Shown here piece by piece: positions 33,060 to 44,479 of a stretch of DNA of 64,000 nucleotides. The stretch is from Cheiracanthium punctorium. Lineage: Eukaryota; Arthropoda; Arachnida; Araneae; Cheiracanthiidae. A program made the position numbers and the translations under genes. The stretch covers positions 992,001 to 1,056,000 of the forward strand of contig JAWZYV010019464.1 in NCBI GenBank assembly GCA_038373885.1, read 5' to 3'. Each line of letters begins with the position of its first letter. Within the stretch, counting starts at the first letter, position 1. The notes beneath the pieces were generated by a model, which did not search any database, was not told the DNA's origin, and saw only the letters and a program-made list of their open reading frames with translations.

Positions 33060-34790
33060 CCGTTGCCGTCGCGGCCCCCGCCACCTGCTGTCAGAAGCTT
33101 GTTTTGCTATCTCCTCCGAAACCGCGGGGATTTGAGTTTCGAGGAAGGCGTCCACGAATTCGGAAAATTCCGAGGAAGCCGATAAGCTGACTTAAATTTT
33201 GAAATTCGAATTATTTTAGAAGATATTAATAAAAAAAACTGAAAAAATAAGCATAATGGTTGCCAGGTTTGGCATTTGCACCATTATTCATTCATGCTTT
33301 TGCACAAGCTATTCCAAGTATGTAGATTTACGTGAAATTGACAAACATGAAGTAGAATTACACCAATTTTACGCCAAATTAAAAAGTATGTGAAATAAAT
33401 AAGTCAAAGTGTGTTACACAAAGTTGACGATTTTCAAATAGTAAGTTCTCTTAGATAACAGGAGTTTAGAATTACCGATTATTCGTTTTTCCAAACAGAA
33501 TAACTAATTGTAACTGATTTAAAAAGCGCCATTTTGGCATCAGGTACGATCTGGCAAAAGGCTATCTCTCCAAGCAGGGTGAATCTAAACCGCGTGTTCC
33601 AAATGTTAGCACCCAGTATCTTGAAAATGAAAAATAATTAAAATGCAGATTATAGTAAAGCCGGTTAGGTTCAGCTTAGGTATTTGCTACCAGTAGAAAT
33701 ATTTCGCGGCGTTAACTATGCCATTATACCAGTTATAGTATACTTTGGATAGTTGTCAGCTCGGCGGGATGATATATTTTGTGCTGCTAAATCCGCGATT
33801 CTGCAAAGGATTGTGTATATGAATGTATGGATAACGATTTACCCGGTAACCTTACATGAGCAGTCATTATTGGTTATGAGTATGTGTAAATCGCAAAATA
33901 AGGAAAATTCGCCATTGGCGGCAAGCTATTCTAGCTTTTCCATAGATTTTATCAAAGAAAACATATGGAGTACTGTTTTCTTAGAACTAATTATTAACTA
34001 TAGACATACGTAAGTCGCCAAATTATGAAAAATCGCCATGGGTGGCAAATACGCAAAGTTTTCCATAAGTTTTTATATAATTAAAAAGAGTGTGAAGTTT
34101 AAATTTTTATGTTCCAAGGAACATGCAAGAACCAAGCAATGTGCAGCTCGGTAACATTCCATCTACTCCAATGTTTGTTTGTTTTCTGACGAAATTATGC
34201 CTTTTTACGAATACGCCTTATTAGGGTAATTATTAATCGAATGTATTGGGTTGGCAACAAAGTAATTGCGTTTTCTTGTATAAAATTCAAGCAAATAAGT
34301 TTTCAACAAGTTTTTAATTACAAGTAAGCTGTGCCTGAACATACGATTGATATTTGTTACATTTTAAAGTAAGAATTTTACTGGCAGTATTTTTTTTCGT
34401 CCATAAAAGATGGCCACCCTCCCCCTTTTTTCGCTTCTATCCTCCTTAGAGGACACTATTAAAAATGTCCTGAAATTAATTTTTAGGTATACGTGACTGC
34501 TGTATTTTACAGAAAGAATTTCACGGATATCTCTATTTTTATTTGAGATCACGCGGATATGTGAAAAGAACTTTTTGCCCCTTACACCCCCCCCCCCTAA
34601 GATTACGAATTTCGGAAAATGCTCTCTGATCTAGCACCTATGTTGAAGAACTCACGTACGTGCCGAATTTCGCATAATTAACTTCAGTAGTTTTGGCCAG
34701 GCGAAATATTGACATACGGAAAAACGCAATTACTTTGTTGCCAACCCAATATTAATCGAAAAGCGAGTCTAGGGACCAAAACCCCCAGTA
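33060..34790 (-). repeat. About 1.3 kb dispersed repeat, inverted copy, carrying a mariner MITE
   Basis: Reverse complement of 6110-7385, interrupted near its end by the non-autonomous mariner at 34246-34749. The repeat resumes at 34752 (TTAATCGAAAAGCGAGTC). It abuts the 3' end of the Helentron-like element at 33052. Divergence from the forward copy is considerable, so the duplication is old. Confidence 0.6.
34246..34749. mobile_element. Non-autonomous mariner, copy 2
   Basis: 504 bp, TIR TTGGGTTGGCAACAAAGTAA, TA at 34244-34245 and 34750-34751. Nearly identical to 19571-20069; the main difference is a longer C run near 34590. A 62-codon minus-strand frame (34552-34364) is present in both copies with three or so substitutions, but it resembles no transposase. 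Confidence 0.87.
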
Positions 34791-35198
34791 AAAAAAAAAG
34801 ATACCGACGAATGGATAATATCCTCCTTTCTAAAGTCGGTTGAAAATACGTCATGAATGATGCAAATTCCGGAAGATTTAAGATTTCTCAGTCTTTCTTG
34901 AAATAGCGCCCCGAGGAGTGCTAAAACAAATGCTCGGTTTTATATTTCATTGACATTTCCGATTGTTCAGGCAGCATATGTGCCGTATGTCTTATTTAAG
35001 CTTTCGAAATAAAACGTTCCTTTCTAATATAGCATTTCCCCTGTTTTCAGGGGGGAAAAAAGCGTTGCATCAGTGCGCGGAAGCTGCCATATTGAGACTT
35101 GCAACGCAACTCCACCAAGATTTGTGTTAGGTTAGGTTTCTCGAGCGAGATACATTTTCACACCTGGCAACGAAATCGCGTTGTCTTCAGGAACGTAT

Positions 35199-36093
35199 TG
35201 TTACGAATTTTCGGGGCAACCCGCTGCTCTGTGGCTTAAAATGGTTTAAAATTCGTATTCTACTCTTCAAATAGATAAATTTTGCTTTTTGTTGCATCCA
35301 AATCGGCCAATTAGAACCGGAGTTATGGAGGTTTCGGTTTGCCATTGTTTTTCAATGGAGGTTCTAGAAAACTCGAGAAATATTAGTCCTAGAGCTTAGA
35401 TCTATTCACATTTGGGGACTTATTTTTGGCGCCCAATTGGGCGATATTTCGCCAAAAGTCCCCAAGCTTGGCGACTTTTTGGTCATTGGGCGCGATTTTC
35501 CCAATGGGGCCTGGAAGTTGCTTTTCCTGCATTAGAACGCATAATAACCTAACATTTCTCTTCTATGACGTCATCAAAATTCACACTTTATGTAGAACCC
35601 TCGAGAAATTGACTTTTCTGGAAACCTCTTGTACCTCCTGCGTCGGCTATTTATAGAAGCGCGTGTCGCCCCGACAGTTCAGTGTTGATCAAGCTTTGAG
35701 AGAGTGAATACGCTTGCTTTGTGAAGGAAGCTGTGTTTCGCGCTGTTTGTGAAGCTTTGAATTGAAGTGCTGTGTCTCAATTCTTCATCGTTGAGTCTTG
35801 AGAGACTGTTAGTGTTATTTCTCGTATATTTTCGCTGAATTCTTGCCAGTGAAAGTGTTCTATTTTTGTGTGAGAAATACAGCATTTGTGAGAGCTTCTG
35901 ATCTAAGCGAACTGTTAAAAGCACATGACTGCTAGATTGTGCTTGTGAATGGTGTACAGCTGATTGTTCTACGAAGTTCTAGAAGCAATAAAGTTTGTGT
36001 TCCATCTTGACAAGTGACTTTTTACTTGAACTTTTTACACCAACTGGACTTTGGAACGACGAACCCCAGGAGTAGCAGAGTAATTCCGCAACA
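35199..36093 (+). mobile_element. Solo LTR of a gypsy-type retrotransposon
   Basis: An 895 bp LTR starting TGTTACGAATTTTCGGGGCA and ending CCGCAACA, flanked by the 4 bp target duplication GTAT (35195-35198 and 36094-36097). It includes stacked GGCGA/CGCC motifs (about 35425-35490), TGACGTCA-like sequence (35567), a TATA-like box (GGCTATTTATAGAAG, about 35646), a start region near CAGTTCAGT and a polyadenylation signal AATAAAG (about 35988). No primer-binding site or coding region follows, so the internal part was lost by LTR-LTR recombination. The 4 bp duplication favours Ty3/gypsy. Confidence 0.85.
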
Positions 36094-36277
36094 GTATTAT
36101 AGAAGGTAAAAGAAAAATTGAAGAAGCAGAATGAAGTGTGTTCAGGCTGCGAATTTCTTAACTTGTGCCTTTATTTTCCTTACATACTTCGTCTGAGCGT
36201 ACTCGGATACCACACATGAAATGCTTGTAACTTGATTAGTGCTAAAACTCAAAATCTGTGGTCATGTCGTGATATTG

Positions 36278-36712
36278 TTAACCCTTTCAGGCGCAACCCT
36301 TTCCCAATGCTGAAAAAAGGGCAGCCGTTGCCATCGCGTTTTTTGACCATCGCCCCAGCAGCGTCAAAAAAAGGGTCTCTAGATCTGTGGCACGCGATGA
36401 ACGTTTCGCTCGTCCGCCACCTTGCTGGTCGTTAAGTCGAGAGATGGCAACGGCTGCCCTTTTTTCAGCATTGGGCAATCTATTCAGCTGTTCTCGCATT
36501 CTTCCATTTTCCAGTAGATGTCAGTGCTGTTAAAAATAATAGTGACAATTTTTTTACGGGAAATGACGTGCTAAAAAGTAAAGGATTCTCGTGGAGCTAT
36601 GTCACCCACCACTATTTTTATAGAAATGAAATCTATTCTTCGCGACTGGCAACAGTCAAAGCGTCAGAGTTGGGTGTTCCCAGAGCAGGAACACTGCGCG
36701 TTATAGGGTTAA
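36278..36712 (+). mobile_element. piggyBac-type MITE, family 2, left hairpin arm deleted
   Basis: TTAA at 36278-36281 and 36709-36712, termini CCCTTTCAGGCGCAACCC and GCGCGTTATAGGG. The left arm of the hairpin is almost entirely missing (sequence jumps from CCGTTGCCATCGCG to CAGCGTCAAAAAAAGGG), while the right arm is intact. Confidence 0.85.
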
Positions 36713-37119
36713 GGTCGAACGCAGCATAGATTGGCTCTTTTCTGTGTTCCGAATCTAGAAGAATACATCGTAAAATTATGCGTGTAGGTGATACACGCAA
36801 CTGGTATAAATGAAAGGGCCAAGTCTTTCTAGTCCAAGAATTTCTAGTGTTCTGGTCAATCACATTAGAATGACTCGTCTGTGTAACGAGAAATTATCGT
36901 TCAATTTTTGGAGCACTAGAATGACCCTTTGTGAGTCTTTCCGCTAGAGTACGCAGCGATATACGGATACTTTCAGCTAGATATAACCACCACATTATAG
37001 AACACAGCTCTAAAAATTGGATAAGTGGTCTCAGAAGTGTCTCTTTCAATGATCTAGTATTTATAGGGAGTACACAGATTCATTAATTCAAGTTCCACCG
37101 ATTATTTTAGGTGTCAGTG
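36713..37119. other. Gene-free interval
   Basis: Includes sequence related in inverse to 22980-23150 (TCACAAAxGGTCATTCTAGT/ACTAGAATGACCCTTTGTGA and TAAATATTTACAGGGAGT-type fragments). No gene is supported. Confidence 0.4.
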
Positions 37120-38776
37120 ACATATTTTTTTTTTTTCAGTGCATCAGAAATTTACTGCGTCGATCAGATAAAAACTCGAAAATTTTATAGAAAATGTCTG
37201 GGCACAAATGTGGAGAACAATTTACTAACAGTTTCAAAATTTATGATTAAAAGGCGTTGCACTCACATAACACACAGATTTGATAACATATTTAATTGCA
37301 ATAAAAGTTGAATACATTAAGTTCTTGAAAGAAAAACTACTTTATTGAGGATGCAGTTTAAATTAAACACAAAATTATGGTCTGGTGATGGCAAGCGATG
37401 AAAAATATGTGCTACAAGAGCAGTCAAATAGAGGTGGAGTGAGTTTAAAAAAAAGATGCCAACACAGAACCTGATGTTGGCGAAAATATATATTTGGCCG
37501 AGATAACCAACCGCAATTGCAGAGTTACCATAAATTTAGACGAATGAAATTAAAGTAATCGAGGAGCTGTTAGATAATTTTGAAAGTCCGTGCATGACAT
37601 CAAAATAAACTATGCCAAACTGAACTCCAACTGGAACAGATGTCGCTGTTAAAATTTGGAACTATATTTTTCTTATGTCGTACACTTTTCCCCTTTTTCA
37701 ATAAAATTTCATGCAAATTTTACGTCATTCTGATCAGTGTTTCTTTTTTTACAGCTTTTTGAAACTTAAAATTTAATTGCATGATCATCCAAGAGGGAAG
37801 GGGTGATTATAATTAAAGTTTTAGTTTCAAAACACTATAACACAAGAACTACTAATCAGAATGACGTCAAATTTGAACGGAATATTATTGAAGAGAGCGA
37901 AAGCGTACGGCAAATCTTTCTTTTATGTTATTGGCATGAGATTGGCCATATGGGGTGAGAAATTCTTGAAAGTGCGCAAGCGTTTAAACGGTGCATTCGA
38001 TTGAGTTTCAATTTGGTATATATGTTTGAATGATTCATCGATTAAAATTTATTTAAGTGCTTGGTCATGATCTTAATCGTAAGTGTTCGGAAAGTCGAGT
38101 GGAGTCACTCCAGATTTTTTTTTCAGTGTATCAGAAATTTACCTCGTCGATCAGATAAAAACTCGAAAATTTTATGGAAAATGTCTGGGCACAAATGTGG
38201 AGAACAATTTACTAACAGTTTCGAAATTTATGATTAAAAGGCGTTGCACTCACATAACACACAGATTTGATAACATATTTAATTGCAATAAAAGTTGAAT
38301 ACATAACGTTATTTGAAAGAAAAACTATTAAGAAGGCAGTTTAAAATAAACACAAAATTACGATCTGGTAATAGCTAACGATAAAAAATACCTGCTACAA
38401 GAGCAGTCGAATATATGTTGAGTGAGTTAAAACAGATGCCTACACAGAACATGACATTGGCGAAAACAATTACTTGGCTGAGATAACCAACCGCAATTGC
38501 GGATTTACCATAAATTTAGACGAATGAAATGAAAGCAATCAAGCAGCTATTAGATAATTTTGGAAAGTCGGTGCATGGCATCAAAATAAACTTCGCCAAA
38601 CTAAGTTCCAACAGGAACAGATGGCACTGCTAAAATTCGGAACTATTTTTTGCTTAAGCCATACACTTCCCTTCTCTTTCAATAACATTCGATGCAAATT
38701 TGATGTCATTCTGATCAGTGGTTCTTTTTTTTTTTTTTTGCAGCTTTTTGAAACTTAAAATTTAATTACATAATCA
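37120..38776 (+). repeat. Tandem array of about 0.77 kb units
   Basis: The unit from TTTTTTTTCAGTGCATCAG (37125) to about 37908 recurs from 38117, spaced about 991 bp, with the intervening 0.2 kb being a fragment of the Helentron-like family (37908-38114). Both units encode the same 66-71 codon open frame (starting VCHF/FFFSxSEIY-like reading), an artefact of the duplication. The second half of each unit contains arms of the palindromic MITE seen complete at 38777-39077. Confidence 0.7.
37908..38114 (-). mobile_element. Truncated Helentron-like fragment
   Basis: Reverse complement of the 5' 200 bp of the elements at 32019 and 46208, from TCTGGAGTGACTCC at 38114 to the CGTA near 37908, where it switches to unrelated sequence. 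It separates the two units of the array. Confidence 0.7.
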
Positions 38777-39077
38777 CAGGGTGATAATAATTAAAGTTTT
38801 GGTTTCAAAACACTATAGCAGAAGAACTACTGATAAGAATGACGTCAAATTTGAACGGAATATTATTGAAGAGAGTGAAAGCGTAGGACACTAGAAAAAA
38901 ACCAAAGTTCCAAATTTTAGCAACAGATGGCGCTACTAAAATTTGAAACTATTCTTTTTTTCTTATGCCTTACACTCTCCTCCTTCTCCGATAATATTTT
39001 GTTATAATTTGAGGTTATTTTGATCAGTGGTTTTTTTTTTTCGTTTTGAAACTTAGACTTTAATTAATATCACCCTG
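38777..39077. mobile_element. Palindromic MITE, 301 bp
   Basis: The ends CAGGGTGATAATAATTAAAG and (reverse complement of right end) CAGGGTGATATTAATTAAAG begin arms of about 120 bp, including GACGTCAAATTTGAAC. The centre carries CAGATGGCGCTACTAAAAT. No coding region. Target duplication unclear. Confidence 0.75.
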
Positions 39078-39399
39078 TATTTGAACCACAAAAAATAGTT
39101 CTGAAACATTATTTAAATTCATCAACATTTTCCAGTCAAGCATTCCATATAAATCTAATGAAATTTTTATAAAAAATCAAGTAGAATAGTAGATTACAAC
39201 TTAAGGGGGAAAAATACTAATTTACAATTTCTCTTTGCTTTACTGAATACAAGTTTAAAATCCAATTTCTCCAGAATGTTACAGATATCTGCAAACATGT
39301 TTTTTTATGATAAGTTTTTATGTGAACAGTTATGAATCCAAGAAAATTCTGTCGATCACAACTGAACTTCCCCGTTTTCATTATGAACACAGCGAAATA

Positions 39400-39802
39400 T
39401 CAGGTTGTAACGATAGTTTTCCGCCCTATCTGCCTGAAAATCTAATTTCTAACTCCTTAGATAAGTGTTTTTGAACTTTCGGTACCAAACCTGCACAGTG
39501 TCACATGATACAACAATAGAACTTAAAGCTGTACTCATAATTCGTTGATATTATTTAGCTGACTTTTTGCAACACAACTGGAAGTAAAGGATGGCTCTAA
39601 TCCTCTAGAGTGATAGCTCCATTTGAGACACCTTATACTTAATGATAACTCTATTTTTTACAGATTTCACAACACAGTGTTATAAAGTAAACCTCTTTCT
39701 TTCAAATGCCAAAATTCGTTTGACAAAATAGGAGCCAATACGCCAACGAGAACTGTGTGCTGACGATGTTTGCGGTGGCGGGAGACTTTCGTTACAACCT
39801 AA
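39400..39802 (+). mobile_element. 404 bp-family MITE, copy 2
   Basis: TA at 39398-39399 and 39803-39804; TIR TCAGGTTGTAACGATAGTTT at left. Opposite orientation to the copy at 30412. Confidence 0.85.
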
Positions 39803-39936
39803 TACATACAAACATATATGCTTTTAAAAATATCTACCTGAAAATAAAATAATCTGCAAAATATCTATACAATGAATTCCAAGGGGGCAAACGATCAAAT
39901 TCATAATTTTCATAACCTCAATATAGCGAAATTTCA

Positions 39937-40261
39937 TTAACCCTCTGACTGATCATCCCGCTATTTCCACGGGCAACTAACTCAAATGTAGCAAAATTTG
40001 CTCATCCCGCGATTTTCGCGGGCAGGTGTTTTTCTTCCTGTATTGAGGAGAGCATCCGGCGTTTTCGCCGTTTAACCAGTGAAATAAATTAGAGTTAAAT
40101 ATTAGTTTCTCATGATAAAAATCTATATAAAAAATCCTTTCTAGAAAGAAAAAATGCACAATGCAATTCTCCAATGTATATAGATTCGAAATATGAAAAG
40201 AAAAAAGTAAAACAATTTTTGAAGCAATTTTGATCCAAAAGTTGAACACTGGGAGGGTTAA
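39937..40261. mobile_element. piggyBac-type MITE, family 3
   Basis: TTAA at 39937-39940 and 40258-40261; termini CCCTCTGACTG and (complement) CCCTCCCAGTG. Contains two short direct units, CATCCCGC-TATTTC-C-ACGGGCA and CATCCCGCGATTTTCGCGGG, each able to form a hairpin around CCGCGA/TCGCGG. No transposase. Only one copy in this window. Confidence 0.75.
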
Positions 40262-40469
40262 AGCTCTTTTAACAGGACTTTTATACCGTACTATTGCTTT
40301 TTCTTCAATTTGTACATCAAAATCTAATTTAGCTAGATTTCTACAGCTAGGAGGAGCTCACAATATAAAATAAATAATTGATAATTTCAATTCGGAGCAA
40401 GATATCGACATTCATCCAAATAAAAAAGTTATTACTTAAAAAAAAAGAGAGAAGAAAAGGAAAGAGAGA

Positions 40470-40840
40470 ATGGAAGATAAATTAGCTTTTTTGGAAATCT
40501 CATAAAATAGCGAGCGACCATGCCGATGTATAAAAGATGTGTTGTTATCTGAATTATGCATAGAATGTATCAAAAGAATATTTCCTAATTACATCCTTTA
40601 TTATTGAAGAATTCCTCATTCCCTGGATGAAAAGAAACTCGTTTTATGCTTATCGGAGATTCATTTTACTTCATTTAGGGATACTTCATCTGCAATGCTA
40701 TGAAATTCATATTCTAATCACTTCCGTTTAAATGCGATTTTATACATTTCATACAACTACACGGTCAGAGCACTACCTTAATACCAAGGACTTACGATGT
40801 TTTAATAAAGAGCTTAGCAACACAAGTGGTATTTAAGAAA
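40470..40840 (+). repeat. About 370 bp repeat, copy 1
   Basis: Matches 44480-44860 in direct orientation at roughly 70-75 percent by eye. Shared landmarks are ATAAATTAGCTT, TCATAAAATAxCGAGCGAC, CTAATTACATCCTT, GATGAAAAGAAA and ATGAAATTCATATTCTAATC. No coding capacity or terminal repeats were seen. It may be an old dispersed repeat or a local duplication. Confidence 0.65.
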
Positions 40841-41698
40841 TAGATTTTATTCTACTTTCTTAGTTTATTTTATTTTTACCAGTTCTCCTCTTATGAGATA
40901 ATTAGCTAGCTTCAGTGGCGACTCGATTGTGGAACAACAGCACCCCCTACATTTTTTCCCTTTATCTTTTCTTAATACTTGCACGCTACACGTTTATTAA
41001 GTCACTATCCATCAGGCAGCAATAACAAAAATCGCAACTAAATATAAACAAGAAAGATAAATCATGCCAAACGCATGGATTATAAAACACTTTCCAACAC
41101 AACATTATTTTTTTTTTCGCCAAATTTGGCGATGTATCTTCCTTAAATCTGGCGAGATTTCGGCGATAAAATAATGTTGTATTATCATTATAAATGCAAT
41201 TTTGTGAGACCCTATAAAGGACCTCTAAATCCCCCCCCCATCGTTTAACTGAAGAGGACTGAACTCTATTCGAATCTTTTTGAGTGCTCCTGTAGAAGAA
41301 CTATTAATAATACAGACACCTTTTTCAATGGATAGCCTGTAGATGAAGAGTCGTGTAACTCTTTGATTAACAAAGATTTGATAATCTGATCACGTGAAAT
41401 GAAACCGTTTATTACAATTATACAAATTCGTGTGGTTTAACCTGAAAACCTAATGTAAAAGCGTAAAAATATTGCCTTTTTCTTGCGATACACGTGTATA
41501 TTATTGTCGTACCATGATGTTATATATATGTAAACCCTCCGCGAAAAATTATCCAACTGATGGCGAAAACCACATCAAAATCCATTGCGTGGTTTCGGAG
41601 GAATTAGGGGAAACCTCAGACAGACGTGGAAAGCGACTTTGTTTTATACTATGTATAGATTATGAAAATTTTCAAGCGTATCGTACAATCGGTTACTA
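40841..41698. other. Gene-free interval with a CGCCAAATTTGGCG palindrome
   Basis: At 41096-41183 an imperfect palindrome (CAACATTATT ... AATAATGTTG) encloses CGCCAAATTTGGCG. Sequence at 41260-41350 resembles 42455-42530. The 107-codon open frame from 41472 crosses the left end of the Tc1 element at 41699 and is not a gene. Confidence 0.5.
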
Positions 41699-42314
41699 CA
41701 CTCCTGGTCGAAAGTATTGCAAGTTTGAGAAATCTAACCATCTTTTCAAGAATCAGCCCCCCCCAAAAAATGGACAGGAAATTTGCCAGATTTAAATATT
41801 TTTGAGAATTAATGTAGTATAATTGGAAAGAATACATCTGAAAATCACCAAGAAACAGAATGAGAGCTTCAGGAACCCATCATTTAAGTTGGCACTATGA
41901 AACACCGAAGGAAGTGTTGTAAAACGTTGTGGATTCCATATCTAAAAGAGTGGCTGTTGTGATCCAAGTCAACGCTCTGCTCAGCAACGTAATAAATGAT
42001 CTTTAGTTCAATCGCATTTATTTATTATCTATTTTTGCAGAAGACCTTGAAATTAATTCTTTATTTAATTTTATTCGGGCAGGCCAAAATGGATTATGAT
42101 ATCTATAATAACCTACGCATTTTTATGCTATTTTTTAAGTAATTAAATAATTATTTTTGTTCTTTAACTTAACGGTGTCTTGTCCTTCAAGTAATTAATT
42201 TGACATGTTGACATTAAAAAATTCCAATTATATATACTTTTCTTTTTGAAGTGGGCAAGGGGCTTTAATCTTGAAAAGGGTTTGATTTCTGAAACTTGCA
42301 ATACTTTTGGCCAG
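41699..42314 (+). mobile_element. Internally deleted Tc1-like element
   Basis: 616 bp, with TIRs of about 35 bp (CACTCCTGGTCGAAAGTATT at left; complement of right CTGGCCAAAAGTATTGCAAG) and TA at 41697-41698 and 42315-42316. At about 41893-41985 the plus strand reads HYETPKEVL, a stop, then NVVDSISKRVAVVIQVNA, matching the C-terminal end of Tc1 transposases (the PKEVL...SMPRRV..VI region). The rest of the transposase is deleted. Confidence 0.8.
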
Positions 42315-42316
42315 TA

Positions 42317-43604
42317 ATCTAGGTTTTTTGTGATTAACTTTGCGAACTTTTTGCAATAATGGCGGAAAAAAAAGTGTTGTCTTGGAGTCAGGGAGCGTAA
42401 CTGTATAGTAGGATGATAAGCTTTAAAGAATAACTACCCAAAGAGCGAAATGTATTGGGAATACTTCGAGTGCTCCTATAGTAAAACTAGAAATGCTGCA
42501 TAGACCATTTTCAATAGGGTACATGGTACAGTACATAAGAATGACATAGATAAATTTCGTAGAAATCGATGCGTATTTACGGGAGTTAGAGCACGGACTG
42601 TGAGGACGGACAGACGGACAAAGTCAGACCTTGCTGGAAAGTGTTAAAAATTCGGAAAACATAATAAAAATCTGCATGGAGTTGCTTGCGAAACTGCTGC
42701 CGCAAGCGAAACATTTGATTACTCTGCGCCTGCGCGAAGTCCAACAGCATACGTTCTGAGATAGAAGAAAAGCAGAGAGAAAACTGCAGAACTCACAGCT
42801 CCACCCAAGGCAAAGTTCGTTTACAAGAGTTAATAGCAAAGAAGGGACTATTTAAAACAGATTGTTGACACCTTTGGTCAGTCTTTTTTTTTTCAGAAGT
42901 CCCGTTGACAAGTTTTACATTTTAGTAAACGAAAATTGTACTCTTTTAAAAATAAAAATTACACAAAAATGAGTGGAAATTTATCATTTTCAAAATGATT
43001 AATAAACAATATTTAAAGTTAAAATATTGATGTGTCATTATAAAGTTAATTACGTGCTGTAAAAAATGTAATGGTATTCACATTTTGGAAAACAAATTTC
43101 TTGTATTCGGTTTGCTCCACTGTAATTTATGCTCTTGACGTATTTGAAAACCCATTTCACGAGACATTTAAACGATTTAAGAATTCAACTATTTGTGAAT
43201 TTTTCACAGTCTGAAAATTAAAATTTACACATTTTGCTCGTCTTAAAATCAGTCATTTTAACAATTTTTTTACTTCTGATAAAAAGCCCGAGTATATATA
43301 TAAAGAAATATTTCAGTTTCATGAATTTGTTCACATAAAAAAAATCAAACATTGCCAGCATTTATGACTTTGTATATATTAAAAATTCTGAACATAAATT
43401 GTCATAGAAAGCAAACTATTTATTTTTAAAATATCTTAAGGGACTAAAAAAATAATAATACAATGGATATATATACACATAAATTTGTGTAAAGAAGAAA
43501 TTATTATTTCAAATTTTCATATAAAATAAGAATTTTCTCTGTACGACTTAACTGGTTTTTTTATGCTTGCAACTGCTGGCTGTAAAAATTAAAAGTAAAC
43601 AATT
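42317..43604. other. Gene-free interval
   Basis: At 42590-42620 there is a GACGGACAGACGGAC tract, common in arthropod repeats. 42455-42530 resembles both 41260-41350 and the unit of the 173 bp tandem repeats. Otherwise AT-rich and unassigned. Confidence 0.45.
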
Positions 43605-43605
43605 A

Positions 43606-43832
43606 GGGCGAGATTCAAGTGAAACACAATTTGAACGTTTTGCGTGTCGAACAGGCGAAACTTCGAAACATATAAATTTTTTTTATTCAACTGGAACAAA
43701 CCAATAGTGTTTTGATCACGTGACAGTGCGATAGGTTCGTTCATTGGAAGTATTCTGTCAAAACGTTCGAACTGTGGACTGAAAAACGTCCGATTCGAAC
43801 TCGATCGAGCACGTTTCACTTGAATCTCGCCC
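43606..43832. mobile_element. MITE with perfect GGGCGAGATTC termini
   Basis: Perfect inverted repeats GGGCGAGATTCAAGTGAAAC and its complement, 20 bp, lie at both ends of 227 bp. The flanks are TTA and TAA, so the target duplication can be read either as TA, or as AAT if the element starts at the preceding TA. Superfamily ambiguous (Tc1/mariner or PIF/Harbinger-like). The interior encodes nothing recognisable. Confidence 0.8.
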
Positions 43833-44479
43833 TAAATCTAAGAAAGGGTTGTTTAATTTTTAATTTATTTTATTCCCCCCCCCCATTAGCATACAAATTT
43901 TCCCATATTTATATATTGTTGCATTTTTGACAAAATAAAAACAACTGATTATTTTTTTTAAGCACCGCCCAATAACTGATGCTACGAGCTGAAACTGGTT
44001 AACTCTTCACAAAATTTCTAAAATTATTCTTCATAGATCGCTTAAAAATATTTGCAGTACCTTTGTCTACTGATTTCTTTTAGCTCATAAATTTAAATTG
44101 CTGATGAGTTTTCGTGAAATGCTTTTCGGATTTTGATAAAATTATAAAAGCAGCAATTCTGGGAAACACCAAAGCAATCAATCCAAAATTATAAAACTAA
44201 CAAAGTGGGGTATAAGGCACTGCTTTAGAAGTGTAATCGATTCTATAGAAATGTAAATAACTGATTGTGAAGAATTATCATTTGAAAGCTCAGACAATAA
44301 TTACAACACGTCTTTGTTTTACAATATCAAAGAAGATTATATCTACATTTATGCATAACTGCCACGAATAAAATTATTATAAAGCAAACATACACTACAA
44401 AGTACACATGCAGTGTATTCATATTAGAGTAGCAAAGAACATTCTTCAAAGAATGTCATTAATTTGAAAAAATAATCGA

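Noticed and set aside
35426..35924. Open frames inside the LTR on both strands
   Set aside because: They lie within the non-coding U3/R/U5 sequence of a solo LTR.
41472..41795. A 107-codon open frame
   Set aside because: It crosses the left terminal repeat of the deleted Tc1 element and has no domain.
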